DNA of 54,957 bases, from contig RWJK01001968.1 of the NCBI GenBank assembly GCA_004335835.1, forward strand, positions 1,814 through 56,770, read 5' to 3'. Positions 10,581 to 20,948 of the stretch are shown piece after piece. The notes beneath the pieces were generated by a model. It saw nothing but the letters and a program-made list of their open reading frames with translations. It made no database searches and had not been told where the DNA came from. How positions within the stretch are numbered: the first letter of the stretch is position 1; the number at the start of each line of letters is the position of its first letter. The DNA is from Scenedesmus sp. ARA3 (lineage: Eukaryota; Chlorophyta; Chlorophyceae; Sphaeropleales; Scenedesmaceae). The translations under genes and the position numbers were made by a program.

Positions 10581-12598
10581 GGCTGCTGCTGCTGCTGCTG
10601 TTGCCAGTGGTTGCTGTCGCTGATGCTGTCAGAGGCTGACAGAGGCACTGCCTCTCCGTCAGGAGTTGCAGCTACTGTGCCAGTACTAGTATCTATGGAC
10701 AGCTGTAAAGTCCAATGCCAAAACTAGCACGAAGGGTGCACAGTAGCTGCTAGTTGCCACCCGCGCTTGCAATGCATGCTATTCGCTGCAGGTGCCATTG
10801 CTGCTGCACGCTGCGCTGCTGCTGCCATCAACCCATGTCGCGCCCTGCAGATAACGTTGTGGCAGTCACGTTGAAACATATCCGATCACAGCTTCAACAG
10901 GTGTTGCATGCCAGGAGGTCCACATCAGCACACAGAACAGCAGCTGCTGGTGCCCTCATGAGGTGAGCAGGACCACAGCATGGAGATGCCGAGGACACAA
11001 TCCTTTTTTGTCGATTGCACGCGATGTAGAATGACATCGTTTAGCTTACTTACCTCGAGGTATCGTTTCAATCCCCTCCTTGCACAGCCCAACCAACGTT
11101 CTCCCTGCTGACAGCCCGTTCTTATCCCAGCAAACGTTCAATACATGCTTGCTTTCCTGTACTACGTGGCCTATTCCGTATCCAAGGGCGCCAACAGCGT
11201 ACGCAAGTGAGAAGGGGCACTGGTCCTGTTGTACAACACGCTGATGGTGGACCGTTGTCTACAAGATTGGTCGCTGTGCACCCCGGTTCAAATGGCTGAT
11301 TGGCATGGTATGTCAAGGGCAGCACACCTCAGCACTCCAGCTGGTCAACGTATTGCAAGCCCTGAACCCAGGATACCACGCCAGACTGAACATTGCTGCA
11401 GCAGCTGCTGGGTCCCAAATGAACAACAAAGCGTTGTAGCTCAGCTAAGCTACCGTTGCTGTCGTTTTCAGCTGCATACAGGCCCGTATTGTAGAGTTAA
11501 CACATGTGGGGCTGCGCTGCCTGAAGGCTGATTTCCTGGCCTGGCAGCTGCAGGGCAAGCCAGTCACGGTGTGCCATGGCAGCTGGCGACCACATGCTGC
11601 ATGAAACCTGTATTACCCACATTCATCAAATGGGGTGCTTTAGGTTATGAGCTGGTGCAACAGCAGTCTCAACTCCTTTGAGACCTGCAGCCTGAGGCTG
11701 CCCGGCCGGAGGCTGAGGCAGCCTGATCAACACATGTGCTGCATGCGATACAACGCTGACAAGGCTCTGTGCTATGGCTGTCAAGCCTTGTTCCGCTCAC
11801 AAGCTGGCATCAGGCAAAATGGGAGAAAGCAGACATTCTGAAGAAGCAAAGCTGGCTTTAAAAACAGTGACGCAATGGGCAGCAGCGTAAGCCACATTAG
11901 CCGAGCCATTGACAACCAGATCCAACAGCGTTGACTTCACACCCATCAATGCTCATGTTTGAAAGGTGGAAGAACGCCCATGCTTGGCGAATGACAGGCT
12001 CGTTGACTGTGCTGTGACAGCTGTCAGCAAACTCAACGTTTAAGCTTCAGAAGCAGGCTGAGTTCGGGAGTCTGCCACAACACTATCATCTGCCGAAAGA
12101 TCAAGCAAAAAAACCAGACTGATGCAGCAAGATGACGCTGCATAGCGAGCACTGGTCTCACAACGCAAGGGCATGAAGTCAAACCTTTGCAGCGACTAGT
12201 GCTATCGCACGCACTTGATCAGCAACGATTTCAAATTCAAGAAGGATATGCTATTGCAATTTACTAGCGGGCTACCTTGGCTGCTCGCGTAAACCCGACA
12301 ACAACTGTGTCACTGCAGCTTGGGTTTGTGGGTCACTCTGAGCTCGTCTAGCTGTTTCGCAGCGAACTGGCAGTGCATTTCGGTTGACGCTCTGTCCTCT
12401 AAGCCACTCGTGCCTTTGCCCGACGCCTGCCTGCTGCTTCGCTGGCCTCAACAAAGCATCAACAGAACATGAGTGATGAGGCAAACAACGCGCGGCCCTA
12501 AAATATTTTTGAGTTTGCTTGCGTTGTGTTACCTAGAGGTGCGCTAGCTCCCCCAAGTGTGGAGCACCCAGACTGTGCAACGCTGCACTGCTCATGCA
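10581..12598. other. 2 kb divergent intergenic region
   Basis: It lies between LMBD2 (minus) and the small 119 aa gene (plus) and must hold both promoters. The first ~120 bases next to LMBD2 are a CTG-rich likely 5' UTR. Open frames are short and not protein-like. GGTTCAAAT at about 11285 resembles a tRNA B box but has no matching A box or cloverleaf. Confidence 0.55.
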
Positions 12599-13398
12599 AT
12601 GCTGCTGCTGTGCCTGCAGATTGTGCTTTGGACCGCCTGTTTGCTTTTTACGGCACAAGGAAGTGCCTTGCCAGGAGAGGCTCTTGCTGGGCAAGTCTAC
12701 TTGAGGCGTGAGACGGTGAGTTGATGGATGGCGGAGGTGGGGGCATGTTTCCCACTTGGATCGGTGCTTTCATCCTCGTCTCTTTGCTTCTTGCAGAGCA
12801 ACCTCAAGACATTTGCGGGAGGCAGGGATCAACCCCCTCTGCTCTTTGATGAGCTTGCCCTGCACCTGCTGCTTGAGCACCACCAGCAGCTGGAGCACTT
12901 GTCTTTGAAGCAGCAGTTCAACGCACAGAGTGACGTAGCGTCGTCGCTGCTGCTCCAACCGCACGCACAAAGCCTTAGAGCCTTTCCGGTGAGTTTTGGC
13001 GGGCTCACTGTTGTCTCCAAGGATGAGCAGCAACGCGGCAGCACCTGGATCGATCGCTCCTGCTACGGTGTCGCAATATGGTGCACTCATGTTTCGCGCG
13101 TGCACCTGGAGGATCTGCGCCCGCCAGGCAAACTTGAAACTGCCAGCATGCTGCTGCACACTGCACATGGTCCAAACACGTTGTTAGCTGCAGATATCAC
13201 CGATAGTGCACGCCTGGGGGTCGCAGCTGTTCTTCCAACAAGCTGAACTGTGCTAGGCAGCTGTGCGGCATGATCGGTTGCAAGGAGAGGCCAGCTGTAA
13301 CATGGTTCTGACGTATGCTTCTGCTTTGCTGCTGTTGTGTTGTGCAGGCCTTCCAGGGGCTACCTGCCCCCTTCACGGGAGTGCAGGCTATTGATTGA
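12599..13398 (+). CDS. Unrecognised 119 aa protein, signal-peptide-like start
   Basis: Exons 12599-12715, 12797-12988 and 13348-13398 join in phase 0 to give 119 residues and a TGA. All splice sites are strong: ACG|GTGAGT, TTCTTGCAG|AG, CCG|GTGAGT, GTGTGCAG|GC. The N terminus (MLLLCLQIVLWTACLLFTAQ, then GSALPG) looks like a signal peptide or membrane anchor. Exon 2 encodes an amphipathic helix-rich region (ALHLLLEHHQQLEHLSLKQQ). The C terminus is FQGLPAPFTGVQAID. The frame upstream of the ATG meets TAG, fixing the start. I do not recognise a family. Missing an upstream exon is possible, in which case the hydrophobic segment would be internal. It sits 266 bases before the carrier gene on the same strand. 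Confidence 0.55.
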
Positions 13399-13594
13399 CT
13401 GCGCTAGCCCGTTCAGCAGCAGCGGCAGCTGGTAGCAGTTAGCAGTAGCAGCAGTAGCAATAGCAGACAGGCAGCTTAGCAAGCAGGGTGCAGACACAAC
13501 GCTAACAAGTGTTGTCGCAGCATCTGCAGTGCAGAACAACTCAGTGCAGCAGCGTCCTCTCAGCGCTAGTTGAAGAGTTGCCGGCAGTCAGCAG

Positions 13595-13599
13595 TGTAA
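13595..13599 (+). terminator. Polyadenylation signal TGTAA
   Basis: About 197 bases after the stop of the 119 aa gene and only 66 bases before the next ATG, so the two same-strand genes are packed tightly. Confidence 0.4.
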
Positions 13600-13664
13600 C
13601 ATCAGCTGTAGCAGTAGCCAACGAAGAAACATCACCGCACGAGCTGATTACATCGAGCAGCATC

Positions 13665-15960
13665 ATGGACTCTCAGCCAGACGCCAGCAAGCCTGGCAAC
13701 AGCAGCGGCGGCAAGCACCGCCTGCTGCCCTTCAGGCTGCACCTGCCCATCCCCGGCATTCCCATTCCTGGCCTCCGCACGCTCGGAAGGCTCACAGGCA
13801 TCGGCGGCGGCAGCAGCAGGTCCAGCAGCAGCACTCCTGCAAGCGCAACAGCCACCTTCTGCCCAGCTGCCGCCAGCGGCGGCGCCGGCGCGCTTGCTGC
13901 AGCTGCTGCCGCTGCCCCCAAGCGCTCCAACAATGTGGCCACTAAGCCCGTCAGCGATGTCTTTGCTGGCGCGCTGGCGCGGGCGCTGTCCCAGAGCACC
14001 ATTCACCCACTGGATACGCTGAAGGTGCGCATGCAGGCAGCCGGCAACGCAGCAACTTCTGCCGCAGTCTCCGGCGGCGCTGCTGCCGCGTGTGCCGCAC
14101 CGCCTGCCGCCAGCGTGCGCGGCCTGTCCAAGTTTGGCCAGCTGGTGCCGCCGCCTGTGGCTGGCCCTGACTTCAAAGCCATGAGCGCCGGGCTGGCCAG
14201 CCTGTACAGGGGCGTGGTGGGTGCAGCCAGCGGCGCAGGCATTGCAATCGGCGCCTACTTTGCGTGCTACGGCGTGGCCTGCAACGTCATCGCCACGCAC
14301 ACCGACCTCAGCCCCAGCGCGGTCGCGTTTGTGTCTGGCGGCGTGGCTGCGGCCGGCAGCAGCGTGGTCAAGGTGCCGCTGGCGGTGTGCATCCGCAGCG
14401 TGCAGGCGGGCGTGTACCCCAACGTGTTTGCTGCGGCCAGCAGCATCACAGCCAAGGCAGGGGCTCGGGGCTTGTTCACTGGCTTCTTCCCTACGCTGCT
14501 GGAGGATGTGCCTGACATGGCGGTCAAGTTTGCGGCGTACGAGTCGCTGCGCCAGCTGCACAAGCGGGCAAATAACGGGCGCAACCCGTCACCACAGGTG
14601 CGCAGCTGTGCGGCTCCTGCTGGGTGTGTTGCCTTGCTGCGACATATGCTGTTGTGATGCATGCTGAACTTGCTGGTATGCATCTGGGAGTGGAAGCAAC
14701 ACTGTTTGGCAGGTGGCTCTTCAATACCTGTCCTTGCAACTGCGGCCCGCTGCACAGAGAAGCAGGCACATCACATGATCAGCCAGTCTCTTGCTGTCTT
14801 GCACTGTAATCAATTGTGCACACATCCTTGCCGGCAGCTCACCTCTGCCGCTGCTCTCTGTCTCTGCGCGTCTTTGCCGCCCGTGCAGGAGGACTTTGGC
14901 ATGGGCGCGTTTGCGGGCGCTCTGGCGGCCGCCTCCACCACGCCCCTGGACGTGATCAAGACGCGCATGATGTGCGCGGCGGCGCAGCGCCCCACCATGG
15001 CCTCCGCTGCGCGCGACATCCTGGCCGTGCACGGGCCCAAGGGCTTCCTCACAGGTGCGGCGCGTGTGGGGTGGTGTGGCTGTTAGATGTGGTGTGGCTG
15101 TTGCAGCAGCGCAGCATGACAGCGGGCCCCTGTGTGTGCTGGCTTGGGTACCAGGGGTGCTATGTGGGTGGTGCTGTGATGGGCAGCCTGGGGGTGGAGG
15201 GTGTGTCAGCAAGTACAGCATGCTTGGTGCCTTACACATCATATCGTGTGTTGACCCTTGCCAGGACGGCTTTATCACGATGGTGGAGCTAGTCATGTTA
15301 TGCATCACCCTCATATAACCGTCTTCTTTGCTGCATCCGTCGCATTCCCTGCATCGCTGCGCAGGCATCGGCGCGCGCGCCCTGTCCAACGGCATCAACA
15401 GCGCCGTCTTCTTCTGCTTCTTCGAGGCCATCCGCAGCGGCATCCAGACCAAGGCACACCTCAACGCGGCAGCAGCCATCTCCGCCTGGGCCGCACAGGC
15501 GCAGGAGCGCGCCTACGCGCTGCCGCGCATGATCGGCACTAGCCTGCAGCAGAGCTGCGCGGGCTGGCCCTACGTGCTGCGCCAGCACGGCGGCGGCGCA
15601 TCTGGCGCATCCAGCGCCAAGTCCAGCCACCTGCACTGGGCCACTGCTGGGGCCGGCGGTGGTCTGGCGCTGCTGGCTGGCGCTGCAGGGGCCGGGCGCG
15701 GCCTGCAGGGTGTGCTGCCTGGTGGTGGCATGTACTGCGCCGCTGACGAGGCTGAGCTGCTGCTGTGTGGCGGCCCTGTGGGCGTGGACTGCGGCATGAT
15801 TGCTGTGCCGGGTGGCGGCAGGGAGGGCATGGCCCCGCTGAGCCTGAGCCTGCTGGCGCGGGCGAGCCCGCTGCGGCTGGAGGAGAGCCAGCTGGTGATG
15901 GCGGTGCAGGCGCTGAAGAGCGTGGAGGACAGCACCAACATCAGCCTGGACGAGGAGTGA
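13665..15960 (+). CDS. Mitochondrial carrier family protein, SAM-transporter-like
   Basis: Exons 13665-14597, 14889-15054 and 15365-15960 give 564 aa in phase. The open frame reaches further upstream, but ATG at 13665 is its first ATG. Three carrier repeats are visible. Repeat 1 has HPLDTLKVRMQA (P115). Repeat 2 has KVPLAVCIRSVQAG with GLFTGFFPTLLEDVPDMAVKF, where the usual P-x-[DE]-x-x-[KR] signature is degenerate. Repeat 3 has TPLDVIKTRMM (P330). The VP...QAG..NV...GxFxG...TL...VP pattern of repeat 2 matches plant S-adenosylmethionine carrier-like proteins (At2g35800 type). The first ~100 residues are Pro/Ser/Ala-rich and may target an organelle. About 190 residues after repeat 3 form a Gly/Ala-rich extension. 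Substrate assignment is inference; plastid or mitochondrial inner membrane is likely. Confidence 0.85.
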
Positions 15961-17812
15961 GGAGGATCAGCGGCAGCAGCAGTGGGGGCCGTGTTGTGTG
16001 AGCACTGGCAGAAGCCCAGCCCAGGCAGGCGGTGGCGGCTGTTGCTGCGTGAGGCTGCTTGGGAGGCAGCAGCAGCGGTGCTCTTGAGTCGGGTGTGTCG
16101 GTTCTGGCCAGGGTCGTGGGGGTGGCTGTCAGTGGTGGTGATTTGGGCGGTTGGGGGTGAGGAGTGTGTTTGCAGAATGGCTGGAATGCCATGTCGTGCC
16201 ACGGCTACATGCTGCTGGTTACATCTTACACGTATGACATGCTTGTGTGGCTTTGGCATCTGGTGACGCCTGCAAGCACTTGATTGCTGGTGCACTCAAC
16301 AGGAGCTGAGTTGCGCGTGCTCCAGCTGCATGTGTTTGTCAGTCACATGCAGTGTGTGTGCATGTTGCTTGCGCAAGCTGCACACAAGCTCTGCGGGCTG
16401 ATGAAATGCGAGCATGGCTGCAGATGGTGGGTGGTGGTGGCGCATGCAGAGCAGCGGGGTTTGCTGCAGGCCGCGGTGTGGTGTGTGTTGGGCGCATGCG
16501 CTGCTGCGTTGACGTTATCTCTGGGGGGCCAACCGGCTGTGGGGTTTGGTGTTTTGACTTGATGTGGTGGCTTTGCTTGTTCCTTGCGGCTTTTCTTGCT
16601 CGGTTGCGCTTAGTTGTTGCTTTGTTGCGGCTGGAGTCGTGCCTGTGTGCTTGTTTTTGACGTACCTGCATTGTGTGCATTGCTGGGCTGTGAGCCGTCA
16701 ACAGCCCCAGGTGCTGCATCCGCAGCTGCGCAGGCTGTGCGGCCAAGCTGCTGGTGATGCTGTGCAGCCAGCTGTACTGTATTTATATACTGACGACTGA
16801 CATTTCTCAGCAGGCTAAGGGCGGGTATGCATGTAGCGCAGCACTTGAAAGTCCGGGCTTGCTTTTGTGGGTGGCTGCAAGGGTGGCAGTGGGCGGTGCA
16901 CTCGGTGTGCGGTGCATGCTGTGTTGTGTTGCTCGAGCCATGCTGCTGTGCTCAAAGTCCATCTTGGTTTGCTTGTGTGCAGCAAGGACTATGTGCATCA
17001 CTTATGCGGAGCCAGGGCAGGTGTGACGTGCCGGCAAGCGTGGTGGCACTGATGCAAATACACCTGTGCTGTTGATGTTTACTTGGGCGCAGTTGCTGCA
17101 TCTTGCTTGTTTGTCACTACAGAAACGAAGCTGGTTACATCCTTTGAGCTTCTCGCAGCTATTGTTATGATACCAGGCAGGCATATGGGCGCTCTGAGGC
17201 GCCGCAGAGAAGTAAAGAATGGGCGCTACACCCAGTTGCATGCACAACACCGAGGATATTCTTTTTTCTTGCAGGACGTTTGTAACACATGCTTGTCCAT
17301 ATGAGCAGCTGGTTGTGCTGAAGGCTGCGCTTCCAGCTGCCAGCAAGTGGCGTTTGGCCACATACATTTTCGATGCACGACTTGGGCATGCTGGCTGTTC
17401 TCCAGGTGCCACGTGGCATGCATGATGATCTGCTGGCAGCGCTGTCAGTTGCTGCACTCAAGGGCGGCGCGATTTGGCATGCGAGGATGGCTTGGCTAGT
17501 TATGTCTGCCATGAGCCGGGTCATGGTGGCTAGTCACAGCAGCCTGAGGTGCTGTTCACGTCTCTGCCGGACGATGCCTTTTGCTTTACAACATAATGCG
17601 TGGTGGCAAGTGCATCACATGTAACAAATGTACATCATGCGGCTGAAGGTGCCCCTGTCTTGGTTGCAGACAGGCAATTTGCAAATGCTGTCATCCAGCC
17701 TTGGCTGCCTCGACCCGTGCTTCAATACAGCAAAGTGCTTGGCAGCCCACTGTGCAAGCTGCCGCAGCTGCTGGCTTCGCAGCTTGACAACAACAAAGCT
17801 CTGCGCATGCGG
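15961..17812. other. Convergent intergenic region, 1.85 kb
   Basis: It separates the ends of the carrier (plus) and FolD (minus) genes. The plus-strand part to about 17000 is GT-rich, as chlorophyte 3' UTRs often are. A TATTTATATAC stretch lies near 16779. No open frame looks like protein. Confidence 0.5.
17586..17590 (-). terminator. Polyadenylation signal TGTAA for FolD
   Basis: TTACA on the plus strand, about 223 bases past the FolD stop at 17813. Confidence 0.45.
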
Positions 17813-20681
17813 TCACCAGCGCAGCAGACCAGCTGTGTACCGCGCAGCCTGCAGTGTGTTGTGCAGCACAGCAGCAATCGTCATCGGCCCCACCCCGCCA
17901 GGCACAGGAGTCAGCACAGATGCCACGCCAGCCACCTCCTCATGTGACACATCCCCTACCACCCGGTAGTTGCTGCCCAGGCCACACATGCCACCAGACC
18001 CTCCGCCAGCTGCCGCCTCTGCAGCTGTGGCATCCGGCTGGCAGCAGCAGCAGGCTCCTCCGCCGCCGCCACCACGTTGATGCCCACATCCACCACCACT
18101 GCACCCGGCTTCACCCATGCGCCCCGCACCAGCTCGGGGCTGCCCACAGCCACCACCAGCACGTCCGCGGTGCGGCAGATGGCGGGCAGCTGAGAGGCCT
18201 GCAGCGGCAGGATAAAAAGCAGGCAGGCAGGCAGGCGAACAGGCAGGCAGGTCACAGGCTAATTCTTTGAAACGACACCCTGCAGGCAGTGGAGATGTTG
18301 CCACACATGCAGCTGGCAAGCCGCAGCAGTATAACAGTCCCACTTCAAGGACTGCGCGTCTGTTACGTGCTGGCGGTATGACTGCTGTGCAGCTGCTTGC
18401 AAACACAAGCGTACATAGGTAGCATCCAGCACCAGTCCCAGCTAGCCAACCATGCAGCAGAGCTGCCTGCTGCACATACCTGGAAGCCACCACCTTCACT
18501 GCCGCTGCCCGGCACAGCACCCTGCTGAGTACTGCTGCTGGGTGTGCTAGCGCCTGCGCTGCCAGCTGCTGCTGCGCTTGCTGCTGCTGGGCCTGGGCCA
18601 GGGCCCGGTAGGCGCGGCAGGCACACATCTGCCTGTGCGCGCTGACTCCGGCATGCAGACCGCTCCTCAAACCAGCTGCAGCAGCGACCACAGAATGTGA
18701 AGCAGGCAGGTGCAGTGTTTGTGCACGGTTAGCACCAGCACAGCCCAAAGCAGCTGAATGAAGCATCCCACCATGATGTACATACAGCAAGTCCATGGTG
18801 CACCACTGCATCTGTTGCCATACTATGGCACTAGTAGTGCGTCACTTCCTCCCTCCGGCTAACGCTGCCCTGGACCCTCAGGCCCCAGCGCAACACATGT
18901 GCATAGGCAGTGCAGCAGCAGCCCTCGCCTGACAGTCACCGCTCACTCGTGGATGCTTGGCCTGTGGCAGATGGTGACCAGTGCCGCGCCCTCGTCCCGC
19001 AGCAGAGCAGCAAGTGGCGTGCCCACAATGTTGCTGTCTCCCAGTACCACTGCTGTCTTGCCGGCCAGGCTAACGCCAGAGCGGGACAGCAGCTCCACCA
19101 CACCCAGCGGTGTGGCAGGCACAAAGCGCCGGGCACGGCCGCGCATCAGCATGCGGCTGCGGTTGATGAAACAACATGAGAGCAGAACAGCGGAGCAGCC
19201 TTGTGAGAAGACACCTGCTGCATGGTGCTGCTGCCTGTATGTGTGTCTTCTGCAGTCATCTGACATACTCAAGTGCATGCTTTAAGTATCCTCCTACAAG
19301 CCGCTGATACATACAGCTCAGCTGCTCCGACTTCCATCATGGCCGCAAGCCCTGCTCGGGCTCTGCAGTGGCAACACGCCCCACCAACCACACTACGTTG
19401 CACCCACTCTGTTCACCCATTCAGCTTGTGCTGCTGCTCACCCCATGTTGAGAGGGTGGAAGCCGTCCACATCTTTCCGCGGGTCCAGTGCACCCATCAC
19501 AGCCTCCTCATCCAGGTGGCGCGGCAGCGGCAGCTGCACCAGCACGCCGTCTACGGCTGCGTCTGCTGCCACATCTGCTACTGCCTGCTGCAGCTGCGCC
19601 TGGCTCACAGACTCTGGCAGGCGGATGATCCTGCAGGTGCAGCAAAATGCATCAAGGGACGCATGCAGGAGCAGTGCCTGTAAGCTCACATAAGTACTTG
19701 CAGGGCTGACATGTGACAAGCTGCAGCTTCTTAGCGGTACTAGGCTGTTGCTAGTGCAGGCTGCACATGTAACAGCGCACTTTCCCTGCGCATAGGTGCA
19801 TTTGTTGGTTGCGTGCCACTCAACACAATGCAGTGCGAGCCACGTGAGGGCAGCTGCTGCGGCTGTCCGCACCTGCAGTTGATGCCAATGCGCAGGCAGG
19901 CCTCCTCCTTCTTTGTGACGTACAGCATGCTGTCAGGCCTGCTGCCCACAAGCACCACAGCCAGCCCAGGCGGCCGCCCCAGTGCCTGACTCAGCTGCGG
20001 CACCTGCTGCTGCAGCTGCTCCGACCACGCCGCCGCAACTGCCTTGCCATCAAGCACACGTGCACCCTGCGAAGCACCGGCGTGCTGCTGCTGGTCCTGG
20101 TGGTTGGGGTGGTGTTGCAGGGTCGGTCCTGGCGGCAAATGCGGCTGCGACTGCTGGACTGCACTGGGCTCGTCATGCAAGGTGCTGGCGGCTGTGCTAC
20201 AGCGCCGTGCAGCTGCCCATTCCCCTTGTTGTTTCTGACGCTGCCACTGCTGCTGCTGTTGCTGCTGCTGTTGCTGTTGCTGCTGCAACAGGGCCCTGGA
20301 GGGCCCTCGCTGATTCCAGCTGGTGGGTCTGCAGCTGAAGTCACAGCACACCAGCGCCGCTGCCTGAACGCCACGATGCAAACATTGCTGTGCTACGCGG
20401 CACGTGTTTGTTGGGAGCTGCACATGACGAGTTAGCGGCCTGCTGGTTTGCTGCTGGTGCCCAGCAGCTGCATGCTCTAGTGCACCAGCCTGTTGCTGCT
20501 GTTGCTGTGGCTGTTGCTGCTGCTGCGGTTGCTGCTGATTTAGGCGCCAGGCTGCTGCGCCTATTACTTCCTGAACGCCTCTCGAATGTATGTGTGCCAG
20601 CGCACGACTGCATTGTGCTGCTGCCAAGTGCAGATCTGTGAGCGTTGCGACAACTTGCGCCAGGCTGGAGACAGGACGCAT
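17813..20681 (-). CDS. folD: Methylenetetrahydrofolate dehydrogenase/cyclohydrolase
   Basis: Bifunctional FolD: oxidises 5,10-methylene-THF with NAD(P) and hydrolyses 5,10-methenyl-THF to 10-formyl-THF. Exons 20681-19873, 19630-19442, 19156-18947, 18675-18480, 18198-17813. Landmarks: [25 protein letters not shown] with the catalytic Lys four residues after Tyr; [71 protein letters not shown]. About 208 residues precede the domain, starting [14 protein letters not shown] (transit-peptide-like) and including polyQ, so an organellar form is likely. Exon 4 inserts about 65 low-complexity residues after TICHRPSIH; its phase-2 entry and phase-0 exit make the model close. After DVGIN the frame jumps: either a 59-base mini-intron (18075-18017) or a 1-2 base indel. 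With the mini-intron the protein is 576 aa. Confidence 0.88.
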
Positions 20682-20948
20682 GCTGAGGAGACTTGACGCA
20701 CTCAAACAATATCAGTCCATATTATTAAATACGTTTTGTAGTAAATGAGGGCGCAAACAGTAATGCGAGCGGTCTTTCACGCAGCAGTCATGTTCAAGCA
20801 GGGAGGGTTTGCGGCAGCATCGTGGACATGAGCTCGAAGTAAACGCACGGTAAGCACACACGAGCAGAAGAAAGGCTAAGCTTGCAACATGTGTCAGAGC
20901 AGTACACAATTGTACTTCACACTGCTGCTTGCCTGAGGAGCAGCGGTC
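20682..20948. promoter_or_regulatory. Bidirectional promoter, FolD and DUF4795 gene
   Basis: Only 267 bases separate the two divergent ATGs. The AT-rich stretch ATATTATTAAATACG at about 20719-20733 is a possible TATA-like element; nothing else is recognisable. Confidence 0.45.

Noticed and set aside
11279..11300. GGTTCAAAT, tRNA B-box-like
   Set aside because: No A box at proper spacing and no cloverleaf arms can be drawn.
13632..14561. 309-codon antisense ORF opposite the carrier gene
   Set aside because: Antisense shadow of a GC-rich exon; composition is Ala/Arg/His noise and the sense frame has clear carrier motifs.
17813..18811. One continuous minus ORF of 332 codons across FolD exons 4-5
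   Set aside because: It reads several exons in the wrong frame. Conserved FolD blocks lie in two frames with splice sites between them.
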